Positions 51,924-60,831 of a stretch of DNA of 64,000 nt are shown piece after piece. Every line of letters starts with the position of its first letter. Within the stretch, counting starts at the first letter, position 1. The position numbers were made by a program, and so were the translations under genes. Under the pieces are notes generated by a model. It was given only the letters and a program-made list of their open reading frames with translations, ran no database searches and was not told the DNA's origin. This stretch comes from JAIEOG01 sp964611895 (GTDB lineage Bacteria > Bdellovibrionota > FAC87 > UBA2466). Location of the stretch: NCBI GenBank assembly GCA_964611895.1, contig CAZTDN010000010.1, positions 28,240-92,239 on the forward strand. The letters run 5' to 3'.

Positions 51924-52465
51924 GCGCCCAACTTTCCGACGTCAAAAAACAAATGGAGAAGTCGATTGAGCACCTGAAATCCGAACTCTCCAAACTCCGT
52001 GTTGGACGAGCTTCTGCTTCAATGCTCGAAGGGGTTCGTGTTGAGAGTTACGGGAGCATGATGGGGCTCAAAGAAGTCGCCGCGCTATCGACGCCGGATG
52101 CCCGCACCATTGCTATTCAGCCGTGGGATCGAGGGTTGTTCAATGACATCGAGAAAGCCATTTTGGCTGCAAATCTGGGGCTCACTCCCATCAACGACGG
52201 CAAAGTAATCCGAGTATCTTTGCCCCCGCTGACGGAAGACCGCCGAAAAGATTTTGTTAAGAACATCAAGAAATATGGCGAAGATTCCAAGGTTGCTATT
52301 CGAAATGTTCGCCGAGAAGTTTTAGATGAGGCCAAAAAAGACGCCGAACTTACCGAGGACGACAAGCGGCGTTTCCAGGACGAATTGCAGAAGCTGACCG
52401 ATCTTTTCATCGCTGATATCGATAAAGTAGTTGAGACAAAATCTCAAGAAGTCATGACCCTGTAG
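51920..52465 (+). CDS. frr: Ribosome recycling factor
   Basis: Splits post-termination ribosomes with EF-G. Typical segments are MEKSIEHLKSELSKLRVGRAS, NAGLTP-like AANLGLTPINDG, and the KYGEDSKVAIRNVRR helix. 181 residues, coupled to pyrH (ATGA). Confidence 0.97.
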   Translation: MSAQLSDVKKQMEKSIEHLKSELSKLRVGRASASMLEGVRVESYGSMMGLKEVAALSTPDARTIAIQPWDRGLFNDIEKAILAANLGLTPINDGKVIRVSLPPLTEDRRKDFVKNIKKYGEDSKVAIRNVRREVLDEAKKDAELTEDDKRRFQDELQKLTDLFIADIDKVVETKSQEVMTL

Positions 52466-52476
52466 GCAAGTTCGCC

Positions 52477-53211
52477 GTGGTCAAACACCTCGCCATTATC
52501 ATGGACGGCAATGGGCGCTGGGCGCAAGAGCGAGGGTATGCTCGCGCTTGGGGTCACCGCCAGGGCGCCCGCCAAGTCGATGAAATGGTCGAGCACTGCG
52601 TAAACAAAGGGATCGAGTATCTCACGCTGTACGCTTTTTCGACGGAAAACTGGAATCGCCCACCTGCCGAAGTGGGGATGCTTATGCGCCTCGTGGTCCG
52701 CTATTTGCGCAAGTCTGAAGCAAAGCTGATCCGAAATCGAGTGGCATTGGTAGCACAAGGCACATTGGATCGGTTGCCAGGGTTTGTGAAAAAAGAAGTG
52801 GAGCGCGTTGCCGCGTCAACCGCTTTGCCTGGCGCCAAAATGAAGTTGAATATTTCGCTCTCTTACGGTGGTCGACAGGAAATGGTGGATTGCGCCAGGC
52901 GCCTTGCTGCGCAAGTCGTAAATCAGGAAATTTCTCTCGATCAAATAGATGAAAAGGCAATCAGCCGCAATCTTTACCAGCCAGATTTCCCCGATCCCGA
53001 CTTGCTCATTCGGACCGGTGGGGAGTTTCGGTTGAGTAATTTTCTGCTTTGGCAGGTAGCGTACAGCGAAATCTATGTCACTGACACGCTTTGGCCTGAT
53101 TTCGGGCTGGCAGAGTTGGAACGCGCGCTGGAGGTTTTTTCTCGTCGTGAACGGCGCTTTGGAAAGACTTCGGCGCAGGTTCGCCCCTTGCTTTTGGAGG
53201 GCGCGCTATGA
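52477..53211 (+). CDS. uppS: Undecaprenyl diphosphate synthase
   Basis: cis-Prenyltransferase making the C55 carrier for peptidoglycan and LPS. It starts VKHLAIIMDGNGRWA (Asp10), with FSTENWNRP and LLIRTGGEFRLSNF. GTG start, 244 residues. Overlaps cdsA by four bases. Confidence 0.97.
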   Translation: MVKHLAIIMDGNGRWAQERGYARAWGHRQGARQVDEMVEHCVNKGIEYLTLYAFSTENWNRPPAEVGMLMRLVVRYLRKSEAKLIRNRVALVAQGTLDRLPGFVKKEVERVAASTALPGAKMKLNISLSYGGRQEMVDCARRLAAQVVNQEISLDQIDEKAISRNLYQPDFPDPDLLIRTGGEFRLSNFLLWQVAYSEIYVTDTLWPDFGLAELERALEVFSRRERRFGKTSAQVRPLLLEGAL

Positions 53212-54029
53212 AAACACGGGTGATCGCCGGGTTTGCCGCTGCGGCATTCGCTATCAGTCTCGTGTTATGGGCACCTGCTCCCTGGCTATTGGTAGTTTTG
53301 CTTACTTGCGCAGGGCTATCGACTCTAGAGTTTGATCGGCTTTTTTTCAGCACCAAGTCCAGGTCAAGGCAAACGCGCATTTTATTCTTGGTCCTCCTGA
53401 GCATTCTGACACTTCGGTCGGCACCGGAAATGGCCTGGGTTTTTTTCTGGCTTCCGTTGCTAGTGCTGTCCGCTCAGCACGTCGTTCAAGCAAATACCAA
53501 AGGCAATTTTGAGCAATCGATCCGGGATCTTTCTATCGAGTTGTTGGGAATTATTTATGTCATTTGTATGTTGGGCTTCTTGTTGCCCATCGCCGAGTCG
53601 GATCATGGCAGAGAGTTTTTACTGCTACTGTTTTTCTTGGTTTTTGCTGGCGACACTTTTGCCTATTTTGTTGGAACTCTTTGGGGCAAGCATCAGCTCG
53701 CAGTTCAAATAAGTCCTAAGAAGTCCTTTGAAGGTGCTGTGGGCGCGGTTTTTGGTTCTTACATTTTTGCGGGAATCTGGATCGGTCTGGTGTTTTCTGG
53801 GGAGCCTTCCCCTCAGTTTCTATTTCAGCTAGCGGTCCTGGTTCCAGTCATTAGCATCTTGGCTCAAATGGGAGACTTGTTTGAGTCGATGCTAAAGCGC
53901 AGTCGCTCTCAGAAAGACTCCGGCGCTTTTCTTCCGGGGCACGGCGGTATTTTGGATCGGTTTGACGGTCTAACCCTGAGTGCTCCCGCATTTTACTTTT
54001 ACCTCCGATACCTCGCGGTGGCGCCATGA
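53208..54029 (+). CDS. cdsA: Phosphatidate cytidylyltransferase
   Basis: Makes CDP-diacylglycerol in the inner membrane. Eight or so hydrophobic helices; the C-terminal signature KDSGAFLPGHGGILDRFDG is complete. 273 residues, coupled to both uppS and dxr by four-base overlaps. Confidence 0.95.
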   Translation: MKTRVIAGFAAAAFAISLVLWAPAPWLLVVLLTCAGLSTLEFDRLFFSTKSRSRQTRILFLVLLSILTLRSAPEMAWVFFWLPLLVLSAQHVVQANTKGNFEQSIRDLSIELLGIIYVICMLGFLLPIAESDHGREFLLLLFFLVFAGDTFAYFVGTLWGKHQLAVQISPKKSFEGAVGAVFGSYIFAGIWIGLVFSGEPSPQFLFQLAVLVPVISILAQMGDLFESMLKRSRSQKDSGAFLPGHGGILDRFDGLTLSAPAFYFYLRYLAVAP

Positions 54030-55180
54030 AGCGCAAGCTAGCGGTTTTTGGATCTACGGGTTCTATTGGCTGCAATACTTTGGAGCTAGTCCGTCGATAC
54101 CCCGATCGCTTCGACGTTACAGCGTTAACAGCCGGGTTGAATCTGCCGCTTTTAAAACAGCAGATTGAAGAGTTTTGTCCCCGGGTGGTTGTGGTTTCGC
54201 GTGAGCAGGATGCCATCGCGCTACAAAGCGAACTTCCTGGCATCGAGGTGCTTTTTGGTACGCAGGGGTTGGTGGATTGCGCCGGATGGAGTGAAGTAGA
54301 GATCGCCAGCCAGGGAATTGTGGGTTTTGCAGCGCTCGCGCCTACGTTTGAGTTGGTTCGAAACGGAAAGTCCGTCGCCTTAGCCAACAAGGAAACTCTT
54401 GTCGTGGCAGGAGGGCTTCTGAGGCAAGCGCTCAAAAAGAGCGGCAGTCAGTGTATCCCTGTCGATAGCGAGCACAACGCGCTTTTTCAACTATTGGAGG
54501 GCAAACCCCCAGAGTCCGTTGAAAGTCTTGTTTTGACAGCGAGTGGCGGCCCTTTTTGGCGTTACCCGGAGCTAAACCTGGATGCTGTGACTCCCGAAAA
54601 GGCGATTTGCCACCCCAACTGGAAAATGGGCCCCAAGATTTCTGTCGATTCGGCCACATTGATGAACAAGGGGCTTGAAGTCGTCGAGGCGCACGCGCTT
54701 TTTGATGTTCCCTGTGAACAGATCGAGGTTTGGGTACACCCGCAGAGTATTGTTCATGGAGCGGTTTGGTTCAAAGATGGGACGTGCCAGGCGCAGCTCT
54801 CGGTACCGGACATGAAAGCGTCCATCAGCTTTGCGCTGAACTACCCCTACCGCGTGCCTTCGGTTCCTAAACTAACTCTTAAGCAGATGGCGAATTTGGA
54901 GTTTGCCGAGCCTGACACTATGCGTTTTCCTTGCTTGGAGTTACCGCGCAAAGCTTTGGCGGCTGGGCAAAGTGCTTTAATAGCACTCAATGCAGCAAAC
55001 GAAATAGCTGTGGAAGCTTTTCTGGAGAGGCGTATCCGCTTTACGCAGATCTCGAGCCTGATCAGCGAAGTTCTGGAACGCCATTGTGTGACACGGGTTG
55101 AGTCTCTTGACGCAGTATACGAAATCGATCGCGCTTCTCGCGACGTGACGCAGAAAGTTCTTCAAAAAACAGTTCTTTAG
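54026..55180 (+). CDS. dxr: 1-deoxy-D-xylulose 5-phosphate reductoisomerase
   Basis: Second step of the MEP isoprenoid pathway. NADPH loop GSTGSIG (8-14), ALANKETLVVAGG, PVDSEHNALFQ, ASGGPF and the MNKGLEVVEAHALF segment are all present. 384 residues. This supplies the precursors used by UppS two genes upstream. Confidence 0.97.
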   Translation: MKRKLAVFGSTGSIGCNTLELVRRYPDRFDVTALTAGLNLPLLKQQIEEFCPRVVVVSREQDAIALQSELPGIEVLFGTQGLVDCAGWSEVEIASQGIVGFAALAPTFELVRNGKSVALANKETLVVAGGLLRQALKKSGSQCIPVDSEHNALFQLLEGKPPESVESLVLTASGGPFWRYPELNLDAVTPEKAICHPNWKMGPKISVDSATLMNKGLEVVEAHALFDVPCEQIEVWVHPQSIVHGAVWFKDGTCQAQLSVPDMKASISFALNYPYRVPSVPKLTLKQMANLEFAEPDTMRFPCLELPRKALAAGQSALIALNAANEIAVEAFLERRIRFTQISSLISEVLERHCVTRVESLDAVYEIDRASRDVTQKVLQKTVL

Positions 55181-55242
55181 ACGGTTGTTGGCGACCTCTG
55201 AATCGATTACAGTGAAGGGGTTCGTTTGCAGTCGGAGGTTAC

Positions 55243-56910
55243 GTGTTCACTTCCATCGTTGGTATGGTCGTTTTGTTGGGCGGGCTCATTTTTTTCCATG
55301 AGCTGGGGCATTACTTGGTGGCCAAGTTTTTTGGTGTTCGGGTGGAAGTGTTTTCTTTGGGCTTTGGGATGAAGCTCATTCGAAAGCGCGTCGGAGAGAC
55401 AGAATACACGCTTTCACTGATTCCCTTGGGTGGCTACGTGAAACTCATGGGGGACGATCCTTACAAGAGTGTGCCGGCTTCCGATGCTGCAAGGGCATTT
55501 TCTACACAAAAGCTCTACAAACGTTTTCTGATCGTAGCTGCTGGTCCAATGGCCAATTTATTGTTGGCGTGGGTTTTGTTTGTGGCGATTTTCTCGTTGG
55601 GCCAGCCGATGCGCGCGTCACGCATTGGCACTGTGGCGCCAGATAGTCCTGCTTGGTCCGCAGGTTTACGTTCTGGAGATCGCATCCAGGCTATCGGCGA
55701 GACGCCCGTGTCCTACTGGAACGATCTCGACACCCAATTAAAGAAGCAGCTTGGAAATAAGGTTGAGCTCAAAATCGATCGAGCGGGGGTTGAACTTCGG
55801 GTTCCCTATACGGTGGGGTTGGTTCGGTCTCGCAACGACTTTGGAGAAGAAGTCGAAGTGGGGGGGATCAAGGGAATCAGTTTTTACCCGCTTCAATCTT
55901 TGATTGGCGTTTCCAACCCGGCTTCCGCCGCATTTCAAGCTGGGCTGCGCTCGGGAGATCAGGTTATTAAGGTCGACAGCCGATCGGTATTGCTTTGGGA
56001 AGAACTTAAGCAAGCGCTGAGTTCTGCATGGGTCGCAAAGAAAACTGCGACCATCACTGTGCGTCGAGGCGTCGCCGAAAACGGAACGGGCGGCGAGGAA
56101 AAATCCTTTACGCTTGTTTATCCAGCACGTCCAGCCATGGGCAAGAGCTCCCCTTTGGGAGAGACCGAGGCCTTGGGCATTTTTCCCTCTGAGCTTTTCG
56201 TCTATAAAGTGAATCCCAACAGTCCAGCGGAAAAAGGCGGTTTGCAGCCCGGCGATCGCGTCGTCAAGGTGGGAGATTTGCCGGTTTATTCCTTCGAAGA
56301 AATTGTTGATCGCGTCCAAGCAGGCGGAAAACAAGCCGGGCCCGTTATATTTACCGTTGAGCGCGATGGGAAGCAGGTCCTTTTGGACTTGCGTCCGGTG
56401 GAAACCCCACATGAAGATCCGCTTACGCGTGAGACAAAGAAACGCATGATGGTGGGTTTTGTTCCCCATACAGCGCTCGCCGACGGCGAGATGTCCCGCT
56501 TTCAGTTAAGCAATCCTATTCAGTTGGTAGCGCGAGCGGCACAAGCGACCTGGGAAGAATCGAGTCGTATGGTCGTAGGCTTGTGGAAGCTTGTGACAGG
56601 TTCTGTTTCCGTGAAAAATTTAGGCGGACCGATTTTGATCGCCAAAATCGCGGGAAAGAGTTTGGATGCGGGCATCGTCCCCTTCTTACAGACGATGGCA
56701 TTGATCAGCATCAATCTCTTTTTATTAAATCTCTTTCCCATCCCAGTTTTGGATGGCGGTCACCTGTTTTTCTTTACGTTAGAAGCGGTAAAAGGAAAGC
56801 CAGTTTCCATTCGTACTATGGAAATCGCCAACCAGATTGGTTTGGTTTTGATTTTGATGTTGGTTGCGTTGACATTCTTCAATGACATTTCAAGGGACGT
56901 GTTCAATTGA
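55243..56910 (+). CDS. rseP: RIP metalloprotease RseP with three PDZ-like units
   Basis: Site-2 intramembrane protease acting in regulated proteolysis of membrane anti-sigma factors. Zinc motif HELGH (His19, Glu20, His23) in the first helix and LDGGH in the last membrane part. Between them are three GL(R/Q)xGDxxxxV-type PDZ cores, at about 141-155, 234-248 and 333-347. E. coli RseP has two PDZ domains and about 450 residues; this protein has 555. GTG start with GGAGG upstream. Confidence 0.93.
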   Translation: MFTSIVGMVVLLGGLIFFHELGHYLVAKFFGVRVEVFSLGFGMKLIRKRVGETEYTLSLIPLGGYVKLMGDDPYKSVPASDAARAFSTQKLYKRFLIVAAGPMANLLLAWVLFVAIFSLGQPMRASRIGTVAPDSPAWSAGLRSGDRIQAIGETPVSYWNDLDTQLKKQLGNKVELKIDRAGVELRVPYTVGLVRSRNDFGEEVEVGGIKGISFYPLQSLIGVSNPASAAFQAGLRSGDQVIKVDSRSVLLWEELKQALSSAWVAKKTATITVRRGVAENGTGGEEKSFTLVYPARPAMGKSSPLGETEALGIFPSELFVYKVNPNSPAEKGGLQPGDRVVKVGDLPVYSFEEIVDRVQAGGKQAGPVIFTVERDGKQVLLDLRPVETPHEDPLTRETKKRMMVGFVPHTALADGEMSRFQLSNPIQLVARAAQATWEESSRMVVGLWKLVTGSVSVKNLGGPILIAKIAGKSLDAGIVPFLQTMALISINLFLLNLFPIPVLDGGHLFFFTLEAVKGKPVSIRTMEIANQIGLVLILMLVALTFFNDISRDVFN

Positions 56911-58241
56911 AAAAAACCTTCGTACTAGACACAAGCGTCATTTTGTTCGATCCCCTTTGTATTTTTCGATTTGATGACAACATTATCGTGATTCCCATCA
57001 CCGTATTGGAGGAGATGGATCGATTTAAAAAAGACATGACCGAAATCGGTCGAAATGCGCGTCAGTTTGCCCGCTATTTGGACGATGCCCGCAAAGGTGG
57101 GTCGCTTACAAAAGGCGTTCCGGTGGGCACTAAGGGGGGGACGCTTATCGTCGATATGGTACGCGATGCGGAGAGCTACCTCCCTTCGGACTTGCGTCAA
57201 GAAAAGGCGGATCACCGCATTCTGGCCGTGGCCCTCAAGCTGAGACACGATCGGCCCAACGTTCCAGTTATTTTTGTCACCAAGGATGTGAACCTTCGAG
57301 TCAAAGCCGATGCTTTGGGTGTAGTCGCCGTCGATTTTGATCCCGCCAGGGTTGCGATCGAGGAACTTTATCCAGGTTCGATGACGTTCGATGTGCCCAG
57401 CGATGTGATTGAGAATTTTAATCAGCAAAAGCGGTTTCCACTAGAAGATCGCAATTTAAATCCGCATGAGTACGTTGTTTTGCGTGACCAGAAAAACCAC
57501 ACCAACGTGGTGGCGGGGCGCTACGATGCCACCCAAAAGGCTGTGGTTCCCTTGCGTATTCCAGCCAACGGTGTGTGGGGCATCAAACCGCGCAACTTAG
57601 AACAGTCGTTCGTGATGGATGCGCTTTTGGATGACTCTGTTCCGTTGGTCAGCCTGGTCGGAAAAGCCGGCACAGGGAAGACCTTGCTCGCACTTGCCTG
57701 TGGCTTGCAAAAAACGATCGACGAAAACAAGTACCAAAAACTCTTGGTGTCGCGGCCGATCTTTCCTCTGGGGAAAGACATTGGGTATCTGCCGGGCGAG
57801 ATTGAGGAGAAACTCAACCCGTGGATGCAGCCCATTTTTGACAATATTGACTATATTGTTTCTTTCCAGAGTGGTGAGGACAAACCCACCAAGCGGCCCA
57901 CGCGCCGTGCTTGGCAGGAGTTGATCCACCAGGGGATGCTGCAAATTGAACCATTGACCTATATTCGCGGTCGAAGCTTGGCGTACCAGTTCTTGATTGT
58001 GGACGAAGCTCAGAATCTCACTCCGCACGAGATCAAAACCATTATCACTCGAGCGGGTGAGGGAACCAAAGTGGTGTTAACTGGGGATTGTTACCAGATC
58101 GATAACCCGTATATCGACTCTTCAAGCAATGGGCTGTCCTTTGTAGTGGAACGGTTTAAAGAAACCAATCTGGCCGCGCACGTTACACTAATGAAGGGTG
58201 AGCGTTCGCAGCTATCGGAGCTGGCGACCAACGTTCTTTAG
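56907..58241 (+). CDS. PIN-PhoH fusion ATPase (YlaK/PhoH2-like)
   Basis: A 444-residue protein: N-terminal PIN nuclease domain (about 1-145; VLDTSVILFDP with Asp8, and later acidic residues in KADHRILAVAL), a linker, and a C-terminal PhoH helicase/ATPase domain with Walker A GKAGTGKT and Walker B FLIVDEAQNL, then TGDCYQID. This layout is that of PhoH2-type RNA-unwinding ribonucleases. It starts with TTG inside the rseP stop (TTGA), so it is translated with rseP. Converges with the SDR gene, whose stop overlaps by four bases. Confidence 0.92.
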   Translation: MKKTFVLDTSVILFDPLCIFRFDDNIIVIPITVLEEMDRFKKDMTEIGRNARQFARYLDDARKGGSLTKGVPVGTKGGTLIVDMVRDAESYLPSDLRQEKADHRILAVALKLRHDRPNVPVIFVTKDVNLRVKADALGVVAVDFDPARVAIEELYPGSMTFDVPSDVIENFNQQKRFPLEDRNLNPHEYVVLRDQKNHTNVVAGRYDATQKAVVPLRIPANGVWGIKPRNLEQSFVMDALLDDSVPLVSLVGKAGTGKTLLALACGLQKTIDENKYQKLLVSRPIFPLGKDIGYLPGEIEEKLNPWMQPIFDNIDYIVSFQSGEDKPTKRPTRRAWQELIHQGMLQIEPLTYIRGRSLAYQFLIVDEAQNLTPHEIKTIITRAGEGTKVVLTGDCYQIDNPYIDSSSNGLSFVVERFKETNLAAHVTLMKGERSQLSELATNVL

Positions 58242-58990
58242 CTTTTCCTGGAAACGACTGCAGGGGATGCTTGGTCGGTCGGGTAGAGCACGATTTCCTG
58301 AATGTTCACATGGGCCGGGCGACTGACCGCCCAGTGAATCGTTTCGGCCACGTCAGCTGCCGTCAAAGGCGTCATTCCTTGGTAAACGGCCTCGGCTTTG
58401 TCGAGGTCACCTTCATATCTCACCAAACTAAAATCTGTTTTCACCATGCCAGGGTTGATTTCGGTGACCCGAACTCCCGTGCCACAAAGGTCTAGTCGCA
58501 GGGTTTGTGAAATAGCAGCCACGGCACTTTTGGAAGCGCAGTAGATGTTTCCGTTTGGATAGAACCAACGTCCAGCGATCGAGCCGATATTTACGACATG
58601 ACCCGATTTCCTTTTAACAAAAAAGGGTAGAAGGGCACGGGTCATGTAGAGAAGCCCCTTCACGTTGGTGTCAATCATGGCTTCCCAGTCCTGAATCCGA
58701 CCGTTCTGTATCGAGTTCAACCCTTTCGCAAGGCCAGCGTTATTTACCAGCACGGTGATTTCACTGAGTAGTGGGGCTTGCTCGGAGGCGAATCGCTCCA
58801 CTTCGGTGGCCTGACTCACGTCGAGTTTGTAGGTGTGAACCGAGACTCCATGCTCGGTGTGAAGGCCTTTTGCGATCGCGCGGAGGCGGTCTTCCCTTCG
58901 TCCAACTAAGAGGAGTTCCTCGCCGGCCTGGGCAAATTTTTCCGCTGTTGCTTTGCCTATGCCGCTGGTTGCACCTGTTATGAGAATCAT
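58238..58990 (-). CDS. Short-chain dehydrogenase/reductase, YdfG-like
   Basis: Rossmann oxidoreductase of 250 residues with cofactor motif TGATSGIG near the N-terminus, VNNAG, catalytic Ser in NIGSIAG, and YCASK. An Arg pair after the second strand (GRRED) suggests NADP(H). The general look is that of YdfG-type 3-hydroxy acid dehydrogenases, but the substrate is open. The start at 58990 begins directly at the Rossmann fold; a longer frame adds a 16-residue tail. Confidence 0.87.
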   Translation of the reverse strand: MILITGATSGIGKATAEKFAQAGEELLLVGRREDRLRAIAKGLHTEHGVSVHTYKLDVSQATEVERFASEQAPLLSEITVLVNNAGLAKGLNSIQNGRIQDWEAMIDTNVKGLLYMTRALLPFFVKRKSGHVVNIGSIAGRWFYPNGNIYCASKSAVAAISQTLRLDLCGTGVRVTEINPGMVKTDFSLVRYEGDLDKAEAVYQGMTPLTAADVAETIHWAVSRPAHVNIQEIVLYPTDQASPAVVSRKS

Positions 58991-59056
58991 GTCCGATCCA
59001 TACTCTTTATGGACGGCGCTGAACAGAGTTTTATGCAAAACAGTTCGTAGTTGCCT

Positions 59057-60667
59057 TTACTTGTGCGTTGCAGGCCGTTGTTGCTTGACTGGGCGCACTC
59101 GGAAAATATTTCGAATGCGTTCTGGGGTGCCTGCTTGTTTCGCACGTTCTCCCAATACGTAGGCGGCGAGTTTTGGATACTCCAACATTTGCTCGCCGGT
59201 TTTAGTGGAAACATAAGTCTTGCGAGACAGTTCCTCAAGACGGTTTAGGGTGAAATCAGGCGCCTCATTTTTAAATCGGTCGACTACTTCCCTCAGTGCC
59301 TCCGCGTTTTTTGCATCTTCTTCTTCCATGGTGAGGCCTTTAACTTTCAAAAAGAACTTGGGTATGTGTAGCGTGCCGTTCTCGTCGTGGTACCATAGCT
59401 GTCGTTTGCGCGGATCTCTGCGTACTTCTTCTTCCCACTCGGCTTTCGACATCTTGCCATTTCGCTCATAGATTTCGTCGTATTTACGTAGGGCGCGCAG
59501 CGCAACCGAAGAAACCTCAAAGATTACCAGATCGGCCTTGTAGCGTTCTCTTTCTTCTGGCGAGAGTTTGTCGACTCCACCGACCTCTTTCAGGCGTTTC
59601 GCCCAGAAGAGGTGCAAGTTATCGGATGCCGCTATTTCGGCGAGCTGCTTCTCCTCCGCATGAGAGAATTCGCTTCCTGTTGCGGCGTCCACGTACGCTT
59701 GATAAAGGTTACGGTATTCTTCACTTAAGCCAGCTTGTTTTAATGGCGGGAAGTGCTCGTGAGCTTCCGCCTCGGCTTCAAAGTAACGAGCAGTGTCTTT
59801 TTCTCCCACCCATTGTGGTACTTCTCTGAAAACCCGATTTTCGCCGTAGCCAATAGAGCCAAGACGATACCCAGGTCGCGGAGTTACTTCGGACTTGAAG
59901 AGAAGGCCTTTGTACTGACGCTCCACTCCCTTGCGAAGCGCTTCGGGTTTTTTGGGCTGAGCGACAGGGATCACCTTGCTTGCTTCCGCGGAAAATGGGC
60001 GTAGCATCTGCTCACGCTTGGCAAGATACGCCAGGTCTTTCTTATCGAGTTCTTCGTTCGTGTAATTTCGTGCCTGCGTACGTTTAAGGTCTTCTTGGTT
60101 ATAAGCATTATTGAGAATCGAGTGGTTTTTCTCGGGATCTTTTCCATAGCGTTCCATCAATTGAGCAAGCACTGTCGGATTGATAGATCGGTAAGCGCGA
60201 GTACGAGCTCCTTCTTTGGTTCGGACATATTCCTTTTGTGCGGTAACGAGGTGGCCATCCTCTAGTTCAAACACCACGTTTTTCTGACCGTTTACGACTT
60301 CATAAAGCAAACCGTTTTCTTCCAGCAGGTAGGGGGGCTTTTGCGCCGCGATTTGTTCCAAGCGGGCTTTGTTTTCTGGGTTCTTCAGCGCCATTGAATT
60401 GTAGCTACCGGGCTTTGAATAGGCTTCCATCAAGGCAGTGAAGGTTTCAGGGCGTAATTCGGCATAAACCATCTTGGTCACACCACCCTGGGTCTGCTCG
60501 CGCCAAGTGAGCAGGCGACCGTTTTCAAGCTGCACTATGCGGTTCTCTTTGCCTCCGGCGGCGGGTTCATAAAGCACCCCATTGCGCACCACCCAAGGGG
60601 TGTGGGCGCCCCAGGCTGTGGACCAGGCCAAAGATACCATCAGAATACAATAGCTTAGAGTTCGCAT
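59057..60667 (-). CDS. Secreted protein with an N-terminal tandem repeat
   Basis: About 536 residues with a signal peptide (first 20 residues, STAWG). Residues 26-103 and 113-194 are two copies of one unit: each has (N)GxLYE, an Asn/Gln-rich turn, xLExGxLxT, a Tyr, then a helix P(E/T)xxxxLMExY and a closing KNxxNKxxL-like segment. Copies are clearly similar but diverged. The remaining 340 residues are highly charged and helical (many Glu, Lys, Arg), with no known motif. I do not recognise the family. The start at 60667 follows no perfect ribosome site but gives the signal peptide. Confidence 0.65.
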   Translation of the reverse strand: MRTLSYCILMVSLAWSTAWGAHTPWVVRNGVLYEPAAGGKENRIVQLENGRLLTWREQTQGGVTKMVYAELRPETFTALMEAYSKPGSYNSMALKNPENKARLEQIAAQKPPYLLEENGLLYEVVNGQKNVVFELEDGHLVTAQKEYVRTKEGARTRAYRSINPTVLAQLMERYGKDPEKNHSILNNAYNQEDLKRTQARNYTNEELDKKDLAYLAKREQMLRPFSAEASKVIPVAQPKKPEALRKGVERQYKGLLFKSEVTPRPGYRLGSIGYGENRVFREVPQWVGEKDTARYFEAEAEAHEHFPPLKQAGLSEEYRNLYQAYVDAATGSEFSHAEEKQLAEIAASDNLHLFWAKRLKEVGGVDKLSPEERERYKADLVIFEVSSVALRALRKYDEIYERNGKMSKAEWEEEVRRDPRKRQLWYHDENGTLHIPKFFLKVKGLTMEEEDAKNAEALREVVDRFKNEAPDFTLNRLEELSRKTYVSTKTGEQMLEYPKLAAYVLGERAKQAGTPERIRNIFRVRPVKQQRPATHK

Positions 60668-60831
60668 GCGCCCTTGTAGTGCAACAGGCTTGCCAAGGAG
60701 CGCTAGGCAGGGCGGGGGGCGCGCACTAATTGTCACCAGTGCCCAGGTTTTAGACAGCGCTTAAATCCTCAGTCACCCTCGAGAATACGCGTTCTTGAGT
60801 TTAGGGCAGCCTTCCGCTACTTTGAGACTTT

